64,000 nucleotides of DNA from Floridanema aerugineum (lineage in GTDB: Bacteria > Cyanobacteriota > Cyanobacteriia > Cyanobacteriales > Aerosakkonemataceae). The notes below the pieces were generated by a model. It was not told the origin of the DNA, searched no databases, and saw only the letters and a list, made by a program, of their open reading frames with translations. The translations under genes were made by a program, and so were the position numbers. Shown piece by piece: positions 17,448 to 26,116 of this stretch. Within the stretch, counting starts at the first letter, position 1. Each line of letters starts with the position of its first letter. The stretch spans positions 1 through 64,000 of the forward strand of contig NZ_JBHFNQ010000219.1 in the NCBI RefSeq assembly GCF_041929345.1, in the 5' to 3' direction.

Positions 17448-20042
17448 CTAAGTTATGCCTGCGAAATTTAAAATGTTTAAAAGTTGGTTGGGATTGACGA
17501 AAATATCCTCGATTCTAGCGTTGGGATATAGAAGTTTATGTAGATAAAATCCTTCGGGATTTTCACCTAATAAATAGTAATATTCGAGAGCGATCGCATT
17601 GCTAACTAGCCAGTAACAAGGATACACATAATTAGGTGAAAAAATTTCTATCACTTTTGTTCCAGGTTGGCAGAAGACAATGTTAGTTAGTCCGCCGCCG
17701 TGAGGAGCTATTACTACTTTAGCATTAGTTAACAATGCTGCTTGTTCAATTACAGACATTGATTCTAAAACGATACTTTGAAACCCAAACTTTTTCAATA
17801 AGTCAATAATCTCATCTTCGTTAATAATTCTCCGATTGGCTGTGGATTTGCGACTAATATAAAGGCGTTCTATTTTTTCGGCTTTGGCAATAGCTGGTTG
17901 TTGCAAAAATTGAGTTCTGAGAAAATCACAAACCCATTGGGGCATCCAGGCTATAGTACTAGGAAAGGATGGTATTACTAATTTAGTTGCTTGGATATGA
18001 GGATATTTATGAGTTTGGAGGATTTTTGTTTCGGGAATTCCTAATAGGTTCAGGGTTTCTTTCTGAAAAGGAAGATGGCTACTAACTAAAAATTTTTCTA
18101 TTTCCGCGATTTCTATATTACTACGATGCAGTAATTCGATGCGGGGGATAATATCAAACATCCAATGAAAATATGTATCATTTAACAGTCCGGCTAAAAT
18201 TGCTATGGTTCCATTTAGCTTTTCAATAGGTGGTAATTTACTTAAGGAAAAAATTGAATGTTTGCTAGGATGATTATCTGGATGTCCGGGACTTAAAACT
18301 GGAAATTCTGGGGAAATATCGCCTAATAGTTGATTGTCTGAGGTGATGACGGCGCTTTTATCTTGGGCTTGATTTAACCAGAAATGTCCATTTGGTACGA
18401 TCGCCACAAAGCTAGCTGGTAATTCAATTTTATTGCCAAATCTAAAACTAAAATGTATATTTTCATCTGGGGTAAGAGGGGGAGTTAAATCAATTGTATT
18501 TTGGGGATAAATCGGGAAGTAATTAGTATTTTCTAAACTTTGACTAGTAGCCCAATATAAGGTTGTTTCAGAAAAAGTTAGGGGTGTTTCTACTGGCAAC
18601 AATTCTTGAAAATATTGAGCTTTTTGATTCAGCAAACCTTGCCGAGACAAATCGAGGGTTAAATCATAAATTGATTGAGCCATATCTGGCTTAATTTGCA
18701 TGACTTTTTGGAAACAGGCAAGTGCTTTTTCGGGCTGATTTTGTTGAGCTAGAGTAATTCCTAAATTCCAGTAAGTTTGGCTAGATTCTGGCTGAAGTTC
18801 TAGGCTTTTATGGAAGTTGGCGATCGCTTCATTCACCTGACCGATATTTGATAATGCACAACCCAAATAAAAATAAGTTTCGGGATTTTCTGGGTTGATT
18901 TCTAATGCTTGATTGTAAATTGCGATCGCTGCTAATAAATCACCTTTTTTAGCTAGAGCTATTCCTAAATTTAGATAAATTCTATCTTGGGAGGGTGCTA
19001 GATTGATGGCTTTTTGATAGTTGGCGATCGCACTTTCCAATTCTCCTATCTCTGCCAAGACTTTTCCCATTTGCAAGTAAATTTCTGATGAGTCAGTTTT
19101 CAGTTCAGATGCTTTCTGGTAAAGGGCAAATGCTACAGGTAAATTTTTAGATCTACCTAGTATCTTTCCTAAATAAAAATAGGTTTCCAAACTATTCCCT
19201 TGCAGATGTAAAGCTTTTAATAAGCAAGCATTAACATCAATATTTTCGCTGGATTTTTCCTGTTGATTTAGAATTTCTTGCCAATGATAGTAGGATTGAG
19301 CTAAATTTGGATTTAGTTGAATAGCTTGAGTAAAGAAGAAAATGGCTTGTTCAAGTTGGTTTTGCCGCAATAAAAGATATCCTAAATCGCTGTACGCAGG
19401 GGTATAATCTGGTTTAATTTCTATTGCTGTTTGGAAACAGGCGATCGCGTCATCGAAGCTACCTATTTGAGAAAAACATAATCCTAAATCATAAGCTGTT
19501 TGATAATCTGGTTGAAGCTCTAAGACTTTTAAGTAATTGGCGATCGCATCAGGAAAATTCTCTAACTTTTGCCACACACTTGCCTGATTTTTATAAGCAT
19601 CAACTAAATCAGGTTGAAGTTCTATTGACTGTTGCCAACATTCCATTGCTCGCTCAAAATTTCCCTGCTGGGCTAAGGCATTTCCCAAATTATAATAAGC
19701 TTCAGTTTGAGTGGCATCTAATTCTAAAATTTCCCAGGAAATTTTTTCTGCTAATTGCAGTTTTCGCGAGTCAAGAAATTCTTTAGCTTTTGTTGTTAAA
19801 ATCTCCAGCAATTCTACTATTAAGTTATCCATTTCTTCTGGCGTTTCCGTCATTACTGATAGCCAGATTGCTTGTGCTTCTGATTCTTCTCCTTGTAACA
19901 ACCAAGCAAGTCCAAGATACCAATAGTTAGAAGTTAAAGCTGGATTCGCCTGAATACATTGCTCGTAGAGTGCGATCGCTCGATCGTACTCCCCTTGATT
20001 CAAATATTCAGTCGCTTGTTGTGCGATTTTAGTAATATCCAT
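17448..20042 (-). CDS. TPR protein with GT61-like (DUF563) glycosyltransferase domain
   Basis: 864 residues. Roughly a dozen TPR units fill residues 5-480 (for example IYLNLGIALAKKGDLLAAIAIYNQ). The first is the EYDRAIALYEQCIQANP module shared with two other genes of this island. The C-terminal ~330 residues are of the DUF563/GT61 type: NDTYFHWMFDIIPRIELL, then VVIAPHGGGLTNIVFCQPGTKVIEIF. GT61 enzymes transfer xylose or GlcNAc in eukaryotes; bacterial members are mostly uncharacterised. Upstream partner of the small methyltransferase at 16864. Confidence 0.85.
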   Translation of the reverse strand: MDITKIAQQATEYLNQGEYDRAIALYEQCIQANPALTSNYWYLGLAWLLQGEESEAQAIWLSVMTETPEEMDNLIVELLEILTTKAKEFLDSRKLQLAEKISWEILELDATQTEAYYNLGNALAQQGNFERAMECWQQSIELQPDLVDAYKNQASVWQKLENFPDAIANYLKVLELQPDYQTAYDLGLCFSQIGSFDDAIACFQTAIEIKPDYTPAYSDLGYLLLRQNQLEQAIFFFTQAIQLNPNLAQSYYHWQEILNQQEKSSENIDVNACLLKALHLQGNSLETYFYLGKILGRSKNLPVAFALYQKASELKTDSSEIYLQMGKVLAEIGELESAIANYQKAINLAPSQDRIYLNLGIALAKKGDLLAAIAIYNQALEINPENPETYFYLGCALSNIGQVNEAIANFHKSLELQPESSQTYWNLGITLAQQNQPEKALACFQKVMQIKPDMAQSIYDLTLDLSRQGLLNQKAQYFQELLPVETPLTFSETTLYWATSQSLENTNYFPIYPQNTIDLTPPLTPDENIHFSFRFGNKIELPASFVAIVPNGHFWLNQAQDKSAVITSDNQLLGDISPEFPVLSPGHPDNHPSKHSIFSLSKLPPIEKLNGTIAILAGLLNDTYFHWMFDIIPRIELLHRSNIEIAEIEKFLVSSHLPFQKETLNLLGIPETKILQTHKYPHIQATKLVIPSFPSTIAWMPQWVCDFLRTQFLQQPAIAKAEKIERLYISRKSTANRRIINEDEIIDLLKKFGFQSIVLESMSVIEQAALLTNAKVVIAPHGGGLTNIVFCQPGTKVIEIFSPNYVYPCYWLVSNAIALEYYYLLGENPEGFYLHKLLYPNARIEDIFVNPNQLLNILNFAGIT

Positions 20043-20120
20043 TACTCAGTAGATTCTTAATGAATTTATATATTTGGCAAACTCAAACATTATTGAGCAA
20101 AAGCAAACATATCTGACAGT

Positions 20121-20126
20121 TATAAT
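20121..20126 (+). promoter_or_regulatory. Possible -10 box of the 1073-residue gene
   Basis: TATAAT 77 bp before the start codon at 20203. The best -35 candidate, TTGAGC at 20093-20098, is 22 bp away, too far for a standard promoter. Confidence 0.3.
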
Positions 20127-20202
20127 AAAACTAATTTACCCAACTTGGCTAAGTCGAAGCCCCAAATTTTAACCAGAAGCTTTAAACAAAGGGGAAATTT
20201 CT

Positions 20203-23200
20203 ATGGATATCTTATTTATTACTGCGGCTGATGCTAAATACTTCGATCTAGTTCAAGGAACAATTCTGTCGATTCGGCAGAAACCAGAGGGTAAAAATGC
20301 TAACATTGGATTTTTTGATTTGGGATGCACGCCAGAGCAAGTTCAGTGGTTAGAAAAGCAGGTAAATTTAATTGAGCGTCCAAATTGGGAGTTTGATTTT
20401 CCGGGGAAAAATGAAGCACCAGAACATTTTAAAGGACTGTTAGCACGTCCTTTTTTGCGCCGCTACTTTCCTAATTTTGAAGTCTATTTTTGGATTGATG
20501 CTGATGCTTGGGTACAAGATTGGCAAGCGGTGGATTTATTAATTAAAGGTGCGAAGAAACAGAAATTAGCAATTGTTCCCGAAATCGATCGCAGTAGTCA
20601 TATCCAGTACGGGGGTTTAACGGAATACTGGTGGCAATGGATTTACCGTCGATATGAAGAAACTTTTGGCGAGGAAGTTGCTAAGAAATTCTATAGTTAT
20701 CCTTTATTAAATGCTGGGGTTTTTGCGCTACATAAAGATGCTCCTCATTGGGAAGTTTGGGCACAATGTTTGCAACAAGGACTACAGCAATCTGTGTCAC
20801 TAATGACGGATCAATTTGCTCTTAATTTAGCTGTTTATAACTATGGATTATTTGAACAAACTGAATTACTTCCGGCTTGGTGTAACTGGACTTGTCACTC
20901 GGCTGCACCTGCTTGGGATGAAGAAAAATCTTTTTTAGTAGAGCCTTATTTGCCGCATACAGCGATCGGAATTTTGCATCTAACTAATGAAAAATATGAA
21001 TGGGTAGAGTTAGTAACCACTGAGCAAAATTTAGTGGAACTGAGCCTGCGCTATCCTAATAAATCACTGCTTACCGAAAATTCAACTATTAAGATTAAAG
21101 AAAAAATGCTAGAAAATGAACAAGCAAATAATTTTGACTCTTTACCTGTTGGGGATTACGTTTCTCCAGGGTGCGAAATAGTCCTTCCTGATGATTGTTT
21201 TCCTAATATGATTATCGGGGATAGAGATAAGTGTAATTGGCTTTATTTGAGACGAGAAATTGCCCATAATTGGTATGTAGATAAACGCTATGCAACTGTC
21301 GGATTTGTGACTCGTGATGAAGGGCATATACTTTATAATACAGCCCTTAAATTTAAAGGTAAAAAAGCTTTAGAAATTGGCTGTTGGTTAGGTTGGTCAG
21401 CCTGTCATTTAGCTTTGGCAGGAGTTACATTAGATATCATAGATCCTATATTAATGAATTCGGAAATATATGAAAGTGTAGTTAGCTCACTTACAGCTGC
21501 GAAAGTTATTGATTCGGTTAAACTAATTAAAGGTTTTAGTCCTCTGGCGGTAGAGGAATTAGTTAATCAGTCGCCAAGGAAATGGTCGTTAATTTTTATC
21601 GATGGAGATCATGAAACTCCTGCACCTTTGCTAGATGCGATCGTCTGCGAACAATTTGCCGAATCAGACGCAATAATTTTGTTTCACGATTTAACTTCCC
21701 CTGATGTAACTCAAGGTTTAGATTACCTCAAACAAAGGGGATGGAACACCATGATTTATCAAACAATGCAAATTATGGGAGTAGCATGGCGCGGAAATGT
21801 TGAACCTTTTATTCATTATCCCGACCCCAATATAGAATGGAATTTACCATTACATTTGCAGCAATATCCTGTTAGCGGTATCGACACCAAAGGGAAAGAA
21901 TTCCATAAAGATTTAGCGGCAATTGAATCAATTAATTTAGTAGAAAATCGGCCACTAGATATTAGTTTTAATTTTCCTGAATTTGATAGTAAAGAAGTAG
22001 TTGAAAGTTTGCAGAAAGGAAAAGCAAGTTTTATTGCGGGAAATTTAGATGAAGCTTTGCCAGAATTTACTAAAGCAGTTCAATTAAATCCTCTTTCTTG
22101 GATGGGTAACAAATACCTGAGTTTAATTCATTGGCAAAAAGGAGATTTAGAAACCAGCCTAAAACATTATTTAGTAGCAACTCAATCAAGTAATTTGCCA
22201 AGTAGTTATAGCAGTAATGATGAATTTTTAAAACTTATTGCAGCCGTTCGTTCCTATACAATGCTGAGTCAAGCGCGATTATTTTCTCTTTATAACTTAG
22301 CAAAACAAATTTGTTTAGATGATATCCCAGGCAATTTCGTAGAGTGCGGAACTTGGCGTGGTGGAACAGCAGCGATGTTAGCTTTTGTCATCAAAAAATA
22401 TAGTTTACGTCCGCGAATTTTATATGTATTTGATACTTTTGCTGGAATGCCCGATCCTACTGAGGCGGATCAACATGATGGCATACCTGCAAATGATACT
22501 GGTTTAGGTTCTGGTACTTTAAAAGCTTCCATAGTTGATGGTTTAGATGCTGTTTGTAAATCTTTAGATGTGAGAGATATTGTTGTTCCCGTACAGGGGT
22601 TATTTTCTGATACTTTGCCGCAATATAAATCAGAAATAGGTGATATTGCTTTGCTGCACGCTGATGGGGATTGGTATCAATCAACAATGGATATATTTAA
22701 TAATTTGTTCGATCGCGTTGTCGATGATGGAATTATTCAAATCGATGATTATGGTTTTTGGGAAGGATGTAGAAAAGCGATTCATGAAATTGAACGCGCT
22801 AAAAGGATGACTTTTTCTCTCAGGGCAATTGACGATACTGGTGTATGGTTTCGCAAAGAAAATACAATTGAGTATGATGCTTGGCGTGGTGTATGGTTTT
22901 TAGCAGAAACAGCAGAAAAAATGGGTGATGTAATGTTAGCCCAAAAAGCGGCACGCACTACTTTAAAATTAGTACCAAGGTTGCTAGCAGCAGAAAAAAT
23001 GCTGTCTCGTTTGCACCAACCTTCTGTCAAAGAAGAACTAAATTTGCGAAAATTAAATTTTATTTTATTCCCAGATTGGAGTCAACCGGAAGAGTTATTG
23101 TTGCCAGAAATAAAAAGCATAATGAGAGGTATTTTAACTCATCCAGAAAGAGAGCAGATAACTCTCTTAATTGTAACTGACGATCGCCACCAAGAATCAG

Positions 23201-23424
23201 CAGAAATGACTATTTCCGGCACAGTAATGGAGATTTTATACGAAGACGATTTAGATATTTCTCAGCAACCGGAAATTACTTTTGTTGGTCAATTAAGTAA
23301 AGCAGAATGGTCAACGCTGCGTCAGCAAATTAACAGTAAAATAACCATGAATAGGGAAAATAGTCAAGCAATTGCGGAAGCAGGAATGACAGATTTACCT
23401 GTTTGGGAGTATGATTTAGTTTAA
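20203..23424 (+). CDS. Giant GT8-like / methyltransferase / TylF-like methyltransferase protein
   Basis: 1073 residues with five parts. (1) About 1-270: GT-A type transferase with a DxD motif FWIDADAWV (D99, D101), GT8-like. (2) About 330-560: SAM methyltransferase (ALEIGCWLGWSACHL near 389; FIDGDHETP near 465). (3) About 600-660: TPR-like helices. (4) About 680-900: a second methyltransferase resembling macrocin O-methyltransferase TylF (NFVECGTWRGGTAAM near 710; LLHADGDWYQS). (5) 951-1069: the FPDW module shared with 6218-8521. The ATG at 20203 has AGGGGA 8-9 nt upstream. It looks like a single-chain enzyme that builds and twice methylates a sugar (inference). Confidence 0.85.
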   Translation: MDILFITAADAKYFDLVQGTILSIRQKPEGKNANIGFFDLGCTPEQVQWLEKQVNLIERPNWEFDFPGKNEAPEHFKGLLARPFLRRYFPNFEVYFWIDADAWVQDWQAVDLLIKGAKKQKLAIVPEIDRSSHIQYGGLTEYWWQWIYRRYEETFGEEVAKKFYSYPLLNAGVFALHKDAPHWEVWAQCLQQGLQQSVSLMTDQFALNLAVYNYGLFEQTELLPAWCNWTCHSAAPAWDEEKSFLVEPYLPHTAIGILHLTNEKYEWVELVTTEQNLVELSLRYPNKSLLTENSTIKIKEKMLENEQANNFDSLPVGDYVSPGCEIVLPDDCFPNMIIGDRDKCNWLYLRREIAHNWYVDKRYATVGFVTRDEGHILYNTALKFKGKKALEIGCWLGWSACHLALAGVTLDIIDPILMNSEIYESVVSSLTAAKVIDSVKLIKGFSPLAVEELVNQSPRKWSLIFIDGDHETPAPLLDAIVCEQFAESDAIILFHDLTSPDVTQGLDYLKQRGWNTMIYQTMQIMGVAWRGNVEPFIHYPDPNIEWNLPLHLQQYPVSGIDTKGKEFHKDLAAIESINLVENRPLDISFNFPEFDSKEVVESLQKGKASFIAGNLDEALPEFTKAVQLNPLSWMGNKYLSLIHWQKGDLETSLKHYLVATQSSNLPSSYSSNDEFLKLIAAVRSYTMLSQARLFSLYNLAKQICLDDIPGNFVECGTWRGGTAAMLAFVIKKYSLRPRILYVFDTFAGMPDPTEADQHDGIPANDTGLGSGTLKASIVDGLDAVCKSLDVRDIVVPVQGLFSDTLPQYKSEIGDIALLHADGDWYQSTMDIFNNLFDRVVDDGIIQIDDYGFWEGCRKAIHEIERAKRMTFSLRAIDDTGVWFRKENTIEYDAWRGVWFLAETAEKMGDVMLAQKAARTTLKLVPRLLAAEKMLSRLHQPSVKEELNLRKLNFILFPDWSQPEELLLPEIKSIMRGILTHPEREQITLLIVTDDRHQESAEMTISGTVMEILYEDDLDISQQPEITFVGQLSKAEWSTLRQQINSKITMNRENSQAIAEAGMTDLPVWEYDLV

Positions 23425-23443
23425 GTAAATTCTCGCTGGTGCA

Positions 23444-24328
23444 ATGACTCCGACAAAAGTTCAGTTTCCCCAATTTTTACGATTTTCCCGAAGTGCGAAT
23501 CTTTCGATGCAATTAATGGCGATCGGGTTTATCATAACCTTATGCTTCGTCTTAATTGCCATTTTAGCCCCAACATTTCAATCTTGGGGATGGTTACAAG
23601 ATCCGACTCAATCATTAAAAAATCCGATTAACGAACCCCCTTCTTGGCAACATTGGTTTGGTACAACTAACCAAGGTTACGATGTTTTTTCCCGGAGTTT
23701 GTTTGGTAGTCAAGCAGCATTACAAGTAGTAATTCTTGCCACAGTATTAAGTTTGTCGATCGGTGTACCTTTAGGTTTAGTTAGTGGATATTTAGCAGGA
23801 AGATTAGACAGAATATTGCTATTTTTGATGGATAGCATTTACACTTTGCCGGGGTTATTATTGTCAGTAACTTTAGCTTTTGTGGTGGGTAAAGGGGTTG
23901 TGAATGCGGCGATCGCACTTAGTATATCCTACATTCCTCAATATTACCGAGTTGTGAGAAACCACACAGTTAGCGTCAAAAACGAACTATTTATTGAAGC
24001 AGCGCAAGCAATGGGTGCAGACACTTGGACAGTGCTTTCTCGCTACTTATTTTTAAATGTAATTCAAAACGTTCCGGTATTATTTACTCTCAACGCCGCC
24101 GATGCTATTCTCATACTTGGAGGTTTGGGATTTTTGGGATTAGGACTTCCCGACGAAGTACCAGAATGGGGACATGATTTAAAATTAGCCTTAGAAGCAT
24201 TACCCACAGGTATTTGGTGGACTGCCCTTTTTCCAGGTTTAGCCTTAACCTTATTAGTAGTAGGATTATCCTTATTAGGTGAAGGATTGAGCGAATTTTT
24301 CAATCCTAAATCTAGAAGACAAGAGTAA
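23444..24328 (+). CDS. ABC transporter permease, DppC/OppC family
   Basis: 294 residues with about six membrane segments and the BPD transporter signature EAAQAMGADTWTVLSRYLFLNVIQN, which contacts the ATPase. The N-terminal segment with IAILAPTF and HWFGTTNQGYDVFSRSLFG is typical of DppC-type subunits for di/oligopeptides or related solutes. No partner permease, binding protein or ATPase is next to it, so those are encoded elsewhere. It starts 20 bp after the 1073-residue gene and 36 bp before the ROK gene. Confidence 0.85.
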   Translation: MTPTKVQFPQFLRFSRSANLSMQLMAIGFIITLCFVLIAILAPTFQSWGWLQDPTQSLKNPINEPPSWQHWFGTTNQGYDVFSRSLFGSQAALQVVILATVLSLSIGVPLGLVSGYLAGRLDRILLFLMDSIYTLPGLLLSVTLAFVVGKGVVNAAIALSISYIPQYYRVVRNHTVSVKNELFIEAAQAMGADTWTVLSRYLFLNVIQNVPVLFTLNAADAILILGGLGFLGLGLPDEVPEWGHDLKLALEALPTGIWWTALFPGLALTLLVVGLSLLGEGLSEFFNPKSRRQE

Positions 24329-24363
24329 AATCAAATCGAAAAATTAAAATCTAAAATCGCAAG

Positions 24364-25251
24364 ATGGCAGCAGAAGTAATTGGCATAGACTTGGGAGGAA
24401 CCGCCATTAAATTAGGTCGGTTTTCGGAAGATGGTAAATGCGAGGAATCTTTAACAACACCGACACCGCAACCTGCAACACCAGAAGCAGTTATTCAAGC
24501 ATTGGTAGCAGCAATAAATACTTTGAGAACTGCGGCAGTAAAAGCGATCGGTGTCGGTACTCCTGGGCCAACTGATGCAGCCGGAAAAATTGCTAAAATT
24601 GCGATTAACTTAGTAGGATGGAACGATATCCCTTTAGCTGAATTATTGGAAGCAAAAATAGGTTTACCTACCATTATTGCTAATGATGCTAATTGCGCTG
24701 CTTTGGGGGAAGCTTGGTTAGGTGCAGGACGAAATTTTCGCAATTTAATATTACTAACTTTGGGCACTGGAGTTGGAGGCGCAATTATTTTAGATGGCAA
24801 ACTATTTACAGGACATCAAGGCGCAGCCGGGGAATTAGGCTTAATTTGTTTGCATCCAGAAGGGCCAAAATGTAATAGTGGAAATCATGGTTCTTTGGAA
24901 CAATATGTCTCAATACAAGCAATTCGCCGTCTTACAGGTTTAGAACCAAAAGAATTAGGAGAATTAGCCCAAAAAGGTGATTATAAAGCTTTAGAATTTT
25001 GGCAAAGTTACGGGAAAAATTTAGGTATAGGTTTAGCAAGTTTAATTTATGTTCTCACGCCGGAAGCAATTGTTATTGGTGGGGGAATTAGCGCTAGTGC
25101 TAAGTTTTTCTTTCCCGCAGCTTTAGCAGAAATTGAACAACGAGTTTTACCTATTTCTCGCACAGGTTTGCAACTTTTATTAGCAGAATTAGGCAACCAA
25201 GCGGGAATGGTAGGTGCAGCAAAGTTAGCATGGCAAATGTTAAATAGTTAG
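24364..25251 (+). CDS. ROK-family sugar kinase (glucokinase-like)
   Basis: 295 residues. Phosphate-1 motif GIDLGGTAIKLG, catalytic region IIANDANCAALGEAWLGAG (Asp is the base), phosphate-2 LTLGTGVGGAII and adenosine motif VIGGGISAS. It should phosphorylate glucose or a related hexose. The usual ROK zinc site (GH...CxCGxxGCxE) is altered to GELGLI...CNSGNHGSLE, so the His and two of the Cys are missing. The stop codon lies inside the repeat element that begins at 25250. Confidence 0.85.
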   Translation: MAAEVIGIDLGGTAIKLGRFSEDGKCEESLTTPTPQPATPEAVIQALVAAINTLRTAAVKAIGVGTPGPTDAAGKIAKIAINLVGWNDIPLAELLEAKIGLPTIIANDANCAALGEAWLGAGRNFRNLILLTLGTGVGGAIILDGKLFTGHQGAAGELGLICLHPEGPKCNSGNHGSLEQYVSIQAIRRLTGLEPKELGELAQKGDYKALEFWQSYGKNLGIGLASLIYVLTPEAIVIGGGISASAKFFFPAALAEIEQRVLPISRTGLQLLLAELGNQAGMVGAAKLAWQMLNS

Positions 25252-25374
25252 GACTTACCCAAGTGTCACAATTGAACCCTGATTGTAGGGTGCGTCAGAC
25301 CATAAATCTGATCGACAACATCAGGCTTTTAGGTTCTGACGCACCCTACTAATTGTGCCAGTTGCGTAAGTCCT
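25250..25374. repeat. Composite palindrome: AGGACTTAC ends around GTAGGGTGCGTCAGA arms
   Basis: Outer arms AGGACTTAC (25250-25258) and GTAAGTCCT (25366-25374), extended imperfectly through cacaatt/aattgtg, enclose copy 3 of the GTAGGGTGCGTCAGA palindrome (25285-25349). The outer end overlaps the last two bases of the ROK stop codon. Confidence 0.8.
25285..25349. repeat. Palindromic repeat, GTAGGGTGCGTCAGA arms (copy 3)
   Basis: 15-bp arms at 25285-25299 and 25335-25349, 35-bp loop unlike copies 1 and 2. Nested in the outer palindrome 25250-25374. Confidence 0.9.
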
Positions 25375-25388
25375 GATAGTAAAGGTTA

Positions 25389-25441
25389 GTTGTGAGAACT
25401 TTAGTCCTTTTTGCTGACAGCAGGACTTTAGTCCTCACAAC
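25389..25441. repeat. Hairpin repeat GTTGTGAGAACTTTAGTCCT
   Basis: GTTGTGAGAACTTTAGTCCT (25389-25408) pairs with AGGACTTTAGTCCTCACAAC (25422-25441) with a few mismatches. It resembles hairpins often seen between cyanobacterial genes and could separate the convergent ROK gene and 25459-25878. Confidence 0.7.
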
Positions 25442-25458
25442 AAACTTTTCTCTAATTA

Positions 25459-25878
25459 TTAAGGTAAAGATAGACCTGTTGATTGTTTGATATAGTTTTG
25501 GACTTTTGCGTATGTTTCTGAGTTGTTATTGGGGTGAATTATAATTGGTAAAGATCCTTCAGGCAACCAAAAAGTAATTCTGCCATTTGGTTCGGCGGAA
25601 AAAGCACCAATCTTTTTCAGATTGATTAAATACTGTTTATTTTCATAGTCAATTTTTACCCAATACAACTCGAAAGCTATTTCAGTGACGTGCTGAATGT
25701 AAGTCAGCAAGCTTTTATGTATTTCTGGGTGCGCTTGGGGGCTGACTACAATGGGATAGGCGCTATCTGGTAGCCAAAAGGTGATCCTGGCGTTTGGTTC
25801 ATAAGCGAAACCACTAACGCGGTCTAGGTCTACTATATATTGTTTCCTGTCGTAACTAAATTTAATCCAATATGCCAC
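25459..25878 (-). CDS. Small protein with an internally duplicated domain, unknown function
   Basis: 139 residues made of two tandem ~64-residue copies. Each has the frame YW[IV]K..Y..KQY...L......EPN.RITFWLP...PI (residues 3-65 and 72-135). No signal peptide, membrane segment or catalytic motif. The aromatic, beta-rich pattern suggests a small barrel or sandwich. The family is not recognised. It lies between repeats and pyrG. Confidence 0.65.
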   Translation of the reverse strand: MAYWIKFSYDRKQYIVDLDRVSGFAYEPNARITFWLPDSAYPIVVSPQAHPEIHKSLLTYIQHVTEIAFELYWVKIDYENKQYLINLKKIGAFSAEPNGRITFWLPEGSLPIIIHPNNNSETYAKVQNYIKQSTGLSLP

Positions 25879-26116
25879 AGAGATTCTTCCTCGCGATCGC
25901 TATTTCCTCTATTCACTCGCTTTTAAATAAAGCCGTATAATTTTGTTTTCCTGAGTATAAAGGAATTCAGCTAATTTAGATTTTTGATTTTTGATTGATA
26001 TTACTGATAAATTTTGAGGAAAGGCTAAAAAATTCTTTTCTCTTTCACCTTTCCCCCGATCTTCCCTGGAAAACTTCTGCCTTTCTTCGGTGAAATTGTC
26101 CATTTTGAATTGTTTA

